A stretch of DNA of 64,000 nucleotides, from contig QCQE01000001.1 in assembly GCA_003212275.1 (NCBI GenBank), positions 62,001 to 126,000 of the forward strand, written 5' to 3'. Position 1 is the stretch's first letter. Each line of letters starts with the position of its first letter. Below the pieces are notes generated by a model. That model was not told the origin of the DNA, searched no databases, and saw only the letters and a program-made list of their open reading frames with translations. The position numbers and the translations under genes are program-made. This document shows, piece after piece, positions 1 to 8,597 of this stretch. The stretch comes from Pelagibacteraceae bacterium AG-447-N18 (GTDB lineage: Bacteria > Pseudomonadota > Alphaproteobacteria > Pelagibacterales > Pelagibacteraceae).

Positions 1-1
1 T

Positions 2-319
2 TCAAACTGGTTAATTAGTTGGATTATTACTCTCCAATATGACACTTCGATTGATCAATTAAAAAATATTAGAGATCAAATTGAAGATCACATAAAAAAA
101 AGTGATGATTTTGACACTAACATAGGAATTGCAGTTAGGGTCGATAAGTTTTCAGATAGTTCTATAGATATGTATGTGCGTTGTTTCACAAAATCAGATA
201 GTTGGAACGAGTGGCTTTCAGTAAAAGAAAAACTTGCAATTGCAATAAAACAAATTGTTGAAAACAATAAGGCTTCTTTCGCATTTCCAAGCTCTTCGAT
301 TTATATTGAAAAAAAATGA
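2..319 (+). CDS. Mechanosensitive ion channel (MscS-like) protein, C-terminal part, truncated by window start
   Basis: Open frame 2 from the window edge: SNWLISWIITLQYDTSIDQLKNIRDQIEDHIKK...SSSIYIEKK*; MscS C-terminal domain pattern. The stop overlaps the next start. Confidence 0.65.
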   Translation, partial: SNWLISWIITLQYDTSIDQLKNIRDQIEDHIKKSDDFDTNIGIAVRVDKFSDSSIDMYVRCFTKSDSWNEWLSVKEKLAIAIKQIVENNKASFAFPSSSIYIEKK

Positions 320-606
320 TTGCTATCTTTTATTTAGTTTTACAATTATTAAAACTTTATTCTTATGTAGTGATAGCCAATGTTATTATCAGCTGGTTAA
401 TCGCTTTTAATGTACTGAATACCCAAAACAGATTTGTTTATGCAGTTTTAGATTTTACTTACAGATTAACAGAACCATTTTTAAGAAGAATAAGACGATT
501 TTTGCCAAATTTGGGAGCGTTGGACATTTCTCCAATTATTTTACTGCTATTGATTTGGTTTATAGAAATGTGTATGAAACTCTACATCGCACCAATGATA
601 TTCTAG
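316..606 (+). CDS. YggT family membrane protein
   Basis: 96 aa hydrophobic ORF with YggT-like 'YSYVVIANVIISWL...TEPFLRRIRRFLPNLGALDISPIILLLLI'. Confidence 0.9.
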   Translation: MIAIFYLVLQLLKLYSYVVIANVIISWLIAFNVLNTQNRFVYAVLDFTYRLTEPFLRRIRRFLPNLGALDISPIILLLLIWFIEMCMKLYIAPMIF

Positions 607-611
607 AATTT

Positions 612-1457
612 ATGATTTTAATTGATGGAAAAAAAGAAGCAGCATTATTAAGGGAACAGCTTAAAAAAGAAGTATCTGATCTTAAAGTCAAGTATAACAA
701 AGTTCCAGGTTTAACAGTAATTTTGATTGGAGATTTAACCCCTAGTCAGATTTACGTTCGAAACAAAGAAAAATCTGCTATTGAAGTTGGACTTAAATCA
801 GATGTAATTAAATATCCAGATAGTGTTGAAGAAAAAGTCATTTTAGAGAAGATAGATGAATTAAATAAAGATAACTCTGTGTCTGGTATTTTAGTTCAAT
901 TACCATTACCAAAACATATTGATAAACAAAAAATTATTGAAGCGATTGACCCATCAAAAGATGTAGATGGATTTCATCCAATGAATGTTGGAAATCTTTC
1001 ATCAGGTTATGAGAGTTCCGTTCCATGCACACCATTAGGATGTTATTTGTTAATTAAAAAGATAGAACCTAACTTAAATGGTAAAAAAGCAGTTGTTGTT
1101 GGTCGGTCTAACTTAAATGGTAAACCAATGACTCAACTTTTACTAAAAGAAAATTGCACTGTTACTATAACACACTCTAAAACAAAAGATTTAAAAGCAG
1201 AGTGTTTAGAAGCTGATATTATTATTGCAGCTGTTGGTATTCCCGAGTTAGTTAAAGGTGATTGGGTTAAAAAAGATACAATAGTGATCGATGTTGGAAT
1301 TAATAAAACTGAGAAAGGTATCGTTGGCGATGTTGCATTTGATGAAGTTTCAAAAAATGCTAAAGCACTCACGCCTGTTCCTGGTGGAGTTGGTCCAATG
1401 ACAATCGCTTGCTTGCTAAAAAATACGATTGACTGTTTCAAAAGATCGCAAGCATAA
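612..1457 (+). CDS. folD: Bifunctional methylenetetrahydrofolate dehydrogenase / methenyltetrahydrofolate cyclohydrolase
   Basis: Contains GILVQLPLPKHI, DVDGFHP, VVVGRSNLNGKP, PVPGGVGPMT motifs. Internal ATG at 612 (MILIDGKKEA) is preferred over the track start at 555. Confidence 0.95.
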   Translation: MILIDGKKEAALLREQLKKEVSDLKVKYNKVPGLTVILIGDLTPSQIYVRNKEKSAIEVGLKSDVIKYPDSVEEKVILEKIDELNKDNSVSGILVQLPLPKHIDKQKIIEAIDPSKDVDGFHPMNVGNLSSGYESSVPCTPLGCYLLIKKIEPNLNGKKAVVVGRSNLNGKPMTQLLLKENCTVTITHSKTKDLKAECLEADIIIAAVGIPELVKGDWVKKDTIVIDVGINKTEKGIVGDVAFDEVSKNAKALTPVPGGVGPMTIACLLKNTIDCFKRSQA

Positions 1458-1494
1458 TATTGAATTCCATAAATTTTTTTTGATAAGATAGGTT

Positions 1495-1698
1495 ATGAAA
1501 AAACCTAGATACCCCTATAGAATTGCACTTCTTATGCTCATACTGACAGTTCCACCAATTGGCGCGACACAATTAGGTTGGTATTTATATGATAAACAAA
1601 CTGGATTTGATTATGGTATGATAGTTGGAACATTTTCAGTAATTTATGCTGCATGGTTAATGTATGAAAAAAATTGGAGAGAAGATGATGAGGATTAA
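1495..1698 (+). CDS. Small two-helix membrane protein, unknown function
   Basis: 67 aa ORF with hydrophobic segments, tightly followed by the next gene. Confidence 0.6.
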   Translation: MKKPRYPYRIALLMLILTVPPIGATQLGWYLYDKQTGFDYGMIVGTFSVIYAAWLMYEKNWREDDED

Positions 1699-1701
1699 AT
1701 T

Positions 1702-1968
1702 GTGGAAAAAATAATTTTTTTCGGATTAGCGATACCAATTTTAGCATTTGTCCTTTACTTGGGCGGAACAGCTATCATGAAAGGCTTTGAGGCCAAAAGA
1801 GAAAATAAATCCAATGAGAGCTTAGAAGATCAGGACCATGAAGACAACTTATCTGATAATAATGATAAGTTAACAGATGAATTGGATAAATTAAATCAAC
1901 TCCTTAAAGATGGTGTTTTAACTGAAGAAGAATTTAAAAAAGCTAAAAAAAAAATTTTAGATAATTAA
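1702..1968 (+). CDS. Membrane-anchored protein with C-terminal SHOCT-like motif
   Basis: GTG start, N-terminal TM helix, C-terminus LDKLNQLLKDGVLTEEEFKKAKKKIL. Confidence 0.7.
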   Translation: MEKIIFFGLAIPILAFVLYLGGTAIMKGFEAKRENKSNESLEDQDHEDNLSDNNDKLTDELDKLNQLLKDGVLTEEEFKKAKKKILDN

Positions 1969-2969
1969 TTATAATTAAGTAATTTTTTTAAAGATCCAAA
2001 TTCACCTATTTTATAAATAATTGTATCTTCTTTTTTAAATCCATATTTTTCCGCTCCAGCTTTAAATCTTACAGGTGGCTCCATGATTGGTTCTAGGGAT
2101 AAAACAAACGTGCCCCAATGCATTCCAATCACTTTTTTGCTCTTTAAATTTTTTGCAACCTCCAAAGCTTCTTCTGGATTAGTGTGATAAACCGACTTAT
2201 CTTTATAAGGCATTATTGGATAAAAATTATAAGCACCAATATTTATAAATGTAAGATCAATTGGACCATACTTATTACCTATATCTTTATAAATATTTCC
2301 TACTCCAGTGTCACAACCAAATAATAACTTTATATCTTTATATTCGATCAAAAAATTTCCCCATAAAGTTTTATTAGTATCTGTTAGACTTCTTTTTGAC
2401 CAATGCACAGCAGGTAAAAAAGTAATTTTTAAATTTTTATTTATTTCAATTTTATCATACCAGTCCATTTCATTCACATTGCTATAACCATTTCTGGTAA
2501 AATATTTACCAAGTTTTAATGGAAGTAAAACTTTAGAATTTTTAAAAGGAAATCTCCGGATCGTCATCATATCTTGATGATCATAATGATTATGGGTGAG
2601 TAAAAAAATATCTGTTTGTGGAATTTCGTTTAATTTTAGTGCTGGTTCGGTAAATCTCTTAGGTCCAAAAATTAGCGGCCCAGCATTTTTTGAAAATACT
2701 GGATCTGTAATAATTGTTGTTTCACCAAGCTTAATTAAAAATGTTGCATGGCCAATCCATGCTACATAATCGTCTTCTTGAAATTTTTTTAAGTCTGTTA
2801 AAACTTTCTCTTTTTCAATAACATGTTCTTTGGGAATTGTCATATCAAGCTTTTTTCTCTCTCTATTAAAAATTTTGAAGGACCATTTAACATTAGGATC
2901 TGGTTTTGGTGAACCCTCAGGATTTCTAAAAGTACCGTCTGGTAAATGGTGATAAGGTTTTTTTTCCAC
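1965..2969 (-). CDS. MBL-fold metal-dependent hydrolase (NAPE-PLD / UlaG-like)
   Basis: Contains WIGHATFLIKLGETTIITDPVFS, LLTHNHYDHQD, GCDTGVG, GMHWGTF motifs. Confidence 0.88.
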   Translation of the reverse strand: MEKKPYHHLPDGTFRNPEGSPKPDPNVKWSFKIFNRERKKLDMTIPKEHVIEKEKVLTDLKKFQEDDYVAWIGHATFLIKLGETTIITDPVFSKNAGPLIFGPKRFTEPALKLNEIPQTDIFLLTHNHYDHQDMMTIRRFPFKNSKVLLPLKLGKYFTRNGYSNVNEMDWYDKIEINKNLKITFLPAVHWSKRSLTDTNKTLWGNFLIEYKDIKLLFGCDTGVGNIYKDIGNKYGPIDLTFINIGAYNFYPIMPYKDKSVYHTNPEEALEVAKNLKSKKVIGMHWGTFVLSLEPIMEPPVRFKAGAEKYGFKKEDTIIYKIGEFGSLKKLLNYN

Positions 2970-2974
2970 TAAAA

Positions 2975-3595
2975 CTAATTTTTTTTATTGTAAGTTTTTA
3001 TAATTGTCTCCTCTAAAGTTCCACTCATTATTATGGTGCCCTTTTCATTTGGATGTATACCATCACTTAGATTAAACTCCGGCTTCATAGCCACTCCCTC
3101 AAGTAAAAAAGGAATAAGCTCTATTTTAAATTTTTTGGCTAGATCAGGAAAAATTTTGTCAAATTTTTTTTTATAAGAAAAACCATGCGAGGTTGGAGCA
3201 ATCATCCCAGCTAGGATAATTTCAATATTTTTATCTTGAGCAATTTTTATAATTTTTTCTAAATTGCTTTTTGTTTCTTTTGGCTGGATGCCTCTTAACA
3301 TGTCATTAGCCCCTAAGCATAAAATTATTAGATCTATATTTGGCTCACTCAAAGTCCAATCAGCTCTATTTAATCCCCCTGACGATGTACTACCAGAAAC
3401 ACTGCCATCAACAACCTCAATATTATAACCCTTTGCCTCTAAATTCTCTTCTAAAACGACTGGTAAACTATTGTCATCAGACAAACCATAACCAGCCATC
3501 AAACTATCACCAAATAACACAATCTTTTCGATTGCATATGCATTAATGGTTAGTAGACAGATAATAATTATTTTAATAATAAAACTTTTGCTCAT
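2975..3595 (-). CDS. tesA: Arylesterase / lysophospholipase, SGNH (GDSL) hydrolase TesA
   Basis: IVLFGDSLMAGYGL, GANDMLRG, DGIHPNEKG blocks I/III/V; signal peptide MSKSFIIKIIIICLLTINAYA. Start corrected from 3784 to 3595. Confidence 0.88.
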   Translation of the reverse strand: MSKSFIIKIIIICLLTINAYAIEKIVLFGDSLMAGYGLSDDNSLPVVLEENLEAKGYNIEVVDGSVSGSTSSGGLNRADWTLSEPNIDLIILCLGANDMLRGIQPKETKSNLEKIIKIAQDKNIEIILAGMIAPTSHGFSYKKKFDKIFPDLAKKFKIELIPFLLEGVAMKPEFNLSDGIHPNEKGTIIMSGTLEETIIKTYNKKN

Positions 3596-4259
3596 GAGTA
3601 CTCTTCTTAAATTAAAAAAGATAAATCTTAAATACCAAACTGGTAAAGACAATATTAGTGTTTTAAAAGATATAAATTTGACCACAAAAAAAAAAGAAAC
3701 TATTTCAATAGTAGGTGAAAGTGGTTCAGGAAAAACAAGTTTAATCATGTTAATTGGTGGTTTAGAGCGTCCAACTTCAGGCAAGATATATTTTCAAGAC
3801 CACGAAATTACAAAATTAAGTGAGGATGAAGTATCAAAAATCAGAAAAAAAAATATTGGTATAATTTTTCAGTCTTTTTATCTAATCCCAAATTATACAG
3901 CCCTAGAGAACGTAACCTTAATTCTTGAATTGAATAAATTTAAAAATCCTGAAAAAGAAGCAAAATCTCTTTTAGATAGATTTGGCTTAAAACATCGACT
4001 AAATAATTTACCCAGTCAGTTATCTGGAGGAGAACAACAGCGTGTCGCTATCGCAAGAGCTATTGCTATGAAGCCAGAGCTAATTCTAGCTGATGAACCC
4101 ACAGGAAATTTAGATACAGAAAATTCCGATATGATTTCTAAAATTTTATTTAGGTATGTTAAAGAGGAGGGTTCTTCATTAATTATCGTAACACACGACC
4201 CAAAACTTGCTAACCGCGCAAGCAGAAAAATTAAAATTAAAGATGGAAAAATTAAATAA
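3594..4259 (+). CDS. ybbA: ABC transporter ATP-binding protein (YbbA/LolD-like)
   Basis: Walker A GESGSGKTS, signature LSGGEQQRVAIARA, Walker B LILADEPTGNLD; divergent from tesA and followed by a YbbP-type permease. Start corrected from 3546. Confidence 0.88.
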   Translation: MSTLLKLKKINLKYQTGKDNISVLKDINLTTKKKETISIVGESGSGKTSLIMLIGGLERPTSGKIYFQDHEITKLSEDEVSKIRKKNIGIIFQSFYLIPNYTALENVTLILELNKFKNPEKEAKSLLDRFGLKHRLNNLPSQLSGGEQQRVAIARAIAMKPELILADEPTGNLDTENSDMISKILFRYVKEEGSSLIIVTHDPKLANRASRKIKIKDGKIK

Positions 4260-6780
4260 TTTTTATCAATACAAGTTTATCTTAATATATGCTCTGCGAG
4301 ATTTAAAAAGGAACTATATAAAAATCTCTAGTATAATCATCACTTTGTTCATTAGTCTTTTTATATTAAGTGCAATATTTACTATTGAGGATAGTTTAAA
4401 AAAGGAACTCAAAGAAAATGCTAAAGAGCTTTTAGGTGGAGACTTAGAAATTGATTATAACAGAAATAAAGGAAATTTAGATTTATTAAATAAAGTTGAA
4501 GAGTTTACAACTATATCAGAGATGGTTGAATTCAGCACAATGCTTTCGACAACAAATCGAAAGAAAAATAAATCTTTATTTACTAGAATAAAAACAGTTG
4601 ACCAAAAGTATCCTTTATATGGTGAAGTAACTTATGAACCTGCTGATGCTTATGAAAGAATGCAAACTGAACCTTATACAATTTTAATTAATGAGAGTTT
4701 ATCAAAAACCTTAAATATCAAAACAAATGAAATTGTAAAAATTCAAGATCAAGAATTTCTTGTTATTGGTAAGGTAAGATCTGTTCCAGATGTAAGTGGA
4801 TTTGTGACTTTTGGAGATTGGGTTTTAACAGGTAAACAAACTTTAGATATCTTAAAACTTAACGGAATAGGAAATTTTTTAAATTATGAATATAAAGTAA
4901 AATTTAATACCAATGATAATCCAGAAACAATCATAAAAAAAATCGAAAGTATTTTTAAAGATGATCAAAAGGTAAAAATTAGATATCCAGAAAATGCAGC
5001 AAGTGGATTAAAAAGAGTAATTGGTAACTTTTCACAATTTTTATCCCTTGTCTCAATAAGTGCGATGCTTATTGCTGGTATTGGTATTGCCAATACTCTT
5101 TTGTCTTTTATAAATCAAAATAACTTGTCTATAGCAGTAAGAAAGGCCTTAGGTTTCTATTCCGGTAATATTAAAAAACTTTATTATCTTCAATTGGTAA
5201 TATTATTATTTATAATTACTATTTCAGCGTATTTAAGTAGTTTATTAATTGTGCCATTAGCTGACAAATATTTGTCAAGTAGCTTTGGACTTAAGATAAA
5301 TTTATTTTTTTCTTTTTTTAATTTTTTAAAAATATTTTTAATAGGTTTATTAGTTTTGATAATTTTTTCGATTCCTACAATTAGTTCTATCGATCAAGTC
5401 AAAGCTTCAAGTTTATTTAGAAATGTATTCCAAAACTTACAATTTTATTATTCAAAAAAATTAATTGGCATGAGTATTATAATGTTATCGATTTTGATTT
5501 TAATATTTACTTATAGATCAGAAAATTTTGTTTATAGTCTTGGGTATTTTGGGGCATTTTTTATTTGTTTGATTATCTTTTTTCTACTTTCAAAGTTAAT
5601 CATATTTTCTCTAAAAAAGTTTAAATTTAATTCAAGCACTCCTTTGAAAGTATCTATTAAAAATATTACACAATCAAAAAGTATTACACCTATTACAATT
5701 ATGTCTTTAGGCCTTGGTGTTACATTACTTTTGACTTTGGCATTAGTTGGAACTAATTTTAAAAGAGAGATAGCAAAATCAATACCTGACATCGCTCCTG
5801 ATTATTTTTTTGTGGGCATTCAAAATGGAGAGCGTGAAAAGTTTGAACAAAGAATTTTATCAATGGATCCTGGTGCAAATATTGAAATTGTGCCAATGGT
5901 TTCTTCAGGAATAGTAAAAATTAATGGTATAAATCCAAACACATATATTACACCTGAAAATGATAGTTATTGGGTAATTGGCAGTGAACGGAGATCATCT
6001 TGGACAAAAGAAGTTCCTGAGGACAATTTAATTATTGATGGTAAGTGGTGGGATTTGTCTAAACCAAATCAACTTCAGATATCATTAGACGCTAAGGTTG
6101 CAAAAGATTTTAATATTAAATTAGGTGATATATTTACTTTAAATATCTATGGTAGAGAAATTGATGGTGAAATAGTCAACTTTAGACAAGTTGATTATAG
6201 AGATCTAAATATAAATTTTGCAATGCTTTTTAATCCTGACTTTGCAAAAAATATTCCTCACGAATATTTAGCAACCACAAAGTTCTATAATTTAAATAAA
6301 TTTGATGAAACAAAAATGCTTGAAATTTTCCCTAGTTTATCAATGATTAAAATTGCTGATTATTTAAATAAAGTAACTAATGTTTTAAATAAAGTTTTCA
6401 TAGCAGTTATTGTAATTTCAACAGTCACTATCGTCATTGGTTTAATAGTAATATCAAGTGCAATAATGGTCCAAGGAAAAGTAAGAGAATACCAAAATTT
6501 GGTTTTTAAAATTTTAGGTTTTTCAAGAAAAGAGATTGTTTTTTCTTCGCTGATTGAATTTATGATTATTTTTATATCTGTAATAATGATTGCAGTTTTG
6601 TTTGCTGTAGTTGGTTCAAAATTTATTATTGAAAATATATTTGAGTTATTCTGGAAGTTTGATCTTAAAGTTTTGATTTATCTTGGTTTATCCATTGGTT
6701 TAGTAACGTTGGTGTTAATATTATTAACTAATATTAAATATTTAAATCCAAAGGTTTATCCTCTTATAAGAAATCAATAA
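4243..6780 (+). CDS. ybbP: FtsX-like ABC transporter permease (YbbP-like)
   Basis: About 845 aa, two FtsX-like permease units, overlaps the ATPase gene. ATG at 4243 (MEKLNNFYQYKF). Confidence 0.85.
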   Translation: MEKLNNFYQYKFILIYALRDLKRNYIKISSIIITLFISLFILSAIFTIEDSLKKELKENAKELLGGDLEIDYNRNKGNLDLLNKVEEFTTISEMVEFSTMLSTTNRKKNKSLFTRIKTVDQKYPLYGEVTYEPADAYERMQTEPYTILINESLSKTLNIKTNEIVKIQDQEFLVIGKVRSVPDVSGFVTFGDWVLTGKQTLDILKLNGIGNFLNYEYKVKFNTNDNPETIIKKIESIFKDDQKVKIRYPENAASGLKRVIGNFSQFLSLVSISAMLIAGIGIANTLLSFINQNNLSIAVRKALGFYSGNIKKLYYLQLVILLFIITISAYLSSLLIVPLADKYLSSSFGLKINLFFSFFNFLKIFLIGLLVLIIFSIPTISSIDQVKASSLFRNVFQNLQFYYSKKLIGMSIIMLSILILIFTYRSENFVYSLGYFGAFFICLIIFFLLSKLIIFSLKKFKFNSSTPLKVSIKNITQSKSITPITIMSLGLGVTLLLTLALVGTNFKREIAKSIPDIAPDYFFVGIQNGEREKFEQRILSMDPGANIEIVPMVSSGIVKINGINPNTYITPENDSYWVIGSERRSSWTKEVPEDNLIIDGKWWDLSKPNQLQISLDAKVAKDFNIKLGDIFTLNIYGREIDGEIVNFRQVDYRDLNINFAMLFNPDFAKNIPHEYLATTKFYNLNKFDETKMLEIFPSLSMIKIADYLNKVTNVLNKVFIAVIVISTVTIVIGLIVISSAIMVQGKVREYQNLVFKILGFSRKEIVFSSLIEFMIIFISVIMIAVLFAVVGSKFIIENIFELFWKFDLKVLIYLGLSIGLVTLVLILLTNIKYLNPKVYPLIRNQ

Positions 6781-6790
6781 TCACTAAGAT

Positions 6791-7858
6791 CTATTTAGCC
6801 TTCTCCATCAGCCAAAGGTTATCACTCGCCAAAAAGTAAATTTTTCCATTTTTCGGATGAACCTGGATATCTCTAATTCGCCCAATCTCATCTTTAAAAA
6901 TTACATCTTCTTTTATGTTGGACAAATCATTGAAGATTAGTTTTCTTAAGGATTGATCTTTTAATGATGTAATTAATGCATGACCATTCCATTCATTAAA
7001 CTCGTTTCCTTTATAAATTGTAATTGCACTTGTTGCAATTGAAGGCACCCAATATTGTATTGCTTTTGTAAAGCCAGGTTTCCATTTGGGACCAATAGGA
7101 AACCCAGAATAATTTTTTCCTCCCCAGCCTAATATTTTCCAACCATAATTTTCACCTTTTTTTACTTCACCAAACCAATCACCACCTTTGGCACCATGGT
7201 TGCTCATATAAATTTTACCATCGTATGATGATAAAGTTAGACCTTGAGGATTTCTGATACCAATTTGATAAATTTCAGGTAGCCAATCTGGCTTATCTAC
7301 AAATTTAGGATTGTCATTTGGAATACTTCCATCAAGTTTAATTCTTATAATACTCCCAGGATGTTTTGAGGGGTCTTGGGCAATCATGCCTTTACCTCTT
7401 TCACCAGCAGAGGCAAATAAGTGATTATCTTTGATCGCTAACCTTGAACCAAAATGATAACCAGAATCAATAGGAGGTTCAGCTTGAAAAATATTTTTAA
7501 AATTTAATTTTTTTTTATCAAAAATAGCTTTAGCGATAGAGGTACTTGTTTTCCCATTACCTCTGTTTTCAGAATATGAAACATAAATAAAATTATCTTT
7601 ATATAAGATATCTAAAAGACCACCCTGTCCGTGTTCTAGAAAATTTAGGTTATGATCAATTTCAACAGCTTTTTTTTGGCGTATATCTATGATCTTAATT
7701 TTTCCACCTTTTTCAGTAATAATTAGTTCTTTATTATTTAAAAAAGACGAACCCCATGGGTCGTTAAGAACAACTAGTTTTTTAAATTTTAAATTTTGAG
7801 CAAATAAATTAGTTGAAAAAAATATAAAAAATATAATTACAAAAAAAAGATTTTTCAC
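6791..7858 (-). CDS. PQQ-dependent sugar dehydrogenase (glucose/sorbosone dehydrogenase-like), exported
   Basis: Beta-propeller motifs EHGQGGLLDI, HFGSRLAI, GIRNPQGLT, NHGAKGGDWFGEVKKGENYGW; signal peptide after a GTG start. Confidence 0.85.
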   Translation of the reverse strand: MKNLFFVIIFFIFFSTNLFAQNLKFKKLVVLNDPWGSSFLNNKELIITEKGGKIKIIDIRQKKAVEIDHNLNFLEHGQGGLLDILYKDNFIYVSYSENRGNGKTSTSIAKAIFDKKKLNFKNIFQAEPPIDSGYHFGSRLAIKDNHLFASAGERGKGMIAQDPSKHPGSIIRIKLDGSIPNDNPKFVDKPDWLPEIYQIGIRNPQGLTLSSYDGKIYMSNHGAKGGDWFGEVKKGENYGWKILGWGGKNYSGFPIGPKWKPGFTKAIQYWVPSIATSAITIYKGNEFNEWNGHALITSLKDQSLRKLIFNDLSNIKEDVIFKDEIGRIRDIQVHPKNGKIYFLASDNLWLMEKAK

Positions 7859-7859
7859 C

Positions 7860-8570
7860 TTATGAAAGTTTAGATCTTCCACCATCTACTGCAATAATTT
7901 GACCTGTTATCCAAGAGCTATCTTCAGTTATTAAAAATCTAGCTAAAGAGGCAGAGTCTTTTCCCTCTCCCAATCTTTTTAAAGGATGGGCCTTTGCAAT
8001 ACCATCTGCTAGGGCTTTATTCTTTAACATGGGCTCAGCAATTTTTGAATTGGTTAAGCTTGGCGCAATACAATTCACTCTTATGTTTGGAGCAAATTCA
8101 GCTGCAAGTGAGACTGTTAAACCCTCAACAGCTGCTTTTGTTGATGCAATAATTGCGTGATTGGTAAATCCTCTTTGAGCAGCAACAGTTGAAAATAAAA
8201 CTATTGAGCCCTTATTTTTTTTCAAACTCTCTTGATAACCCTTAATAACTTCAACCGCAGAATAAAGATTTAATTTCATACATTTTACAAAATCTTGTTC
8301 TGTTACCATTTTCACAGGTTTTAAGTCAATTGACCCAACACAATAAGCAATACCTTTTACATCTGAAATATCATTTTTAACTTTTTCTATAAATCCCTCT
8401 TCCAAAACATCTGCGATAGTAAAAGGACACCCTAATCTCTCAGAAATATTTTTGACCTCGTTTTCATCTCTACCTACTAAATGTACACTATTTCCAGAAT
8501 TTACTAATTGTTCAGCCAAGCTTGATCCGATTGAACCTGTCGCACCAAAAATAAGATATTTTTCTGACAT
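7860..8570 (-). CDS. SDR family oxidoreductase
   Basis: IFGATGSIGSSLAEQL cofactor motif, NCIAPSLTNS, SWITGQIIAVDGG. Confidence 0.9.
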   Translation of the reverse strand: MSEKYLIFGATGSIGSSLAEQLVNSGNSVHLVGRDENEVKNISERLGCPFTIADVLEEGFIEKVKNDISDVKGIAYCVGSIDLKPVKMVTEQDFVKCMKLNLYSAVEVIKGYQESLKKNKGSIVLFSTVAAQRGFTNHAIIASTKAAVEGLTVSLAAEFAPNIRVNCIAPSLTNSKIAEPMLKNKALADGIAKAHPLKRLGEGKDSASLARFLITEDSSWITGQIIAVDGGRSKLS

Positions 8571-8597
8571 AAAAAATTTAATTAGTTATATTTAATT

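Noticed and set aside
1133-1441. Minus-strand ORF opposite folD
   Set aside because: Shadow ORF inside a strongly conserved gene; no recognisable protein features.
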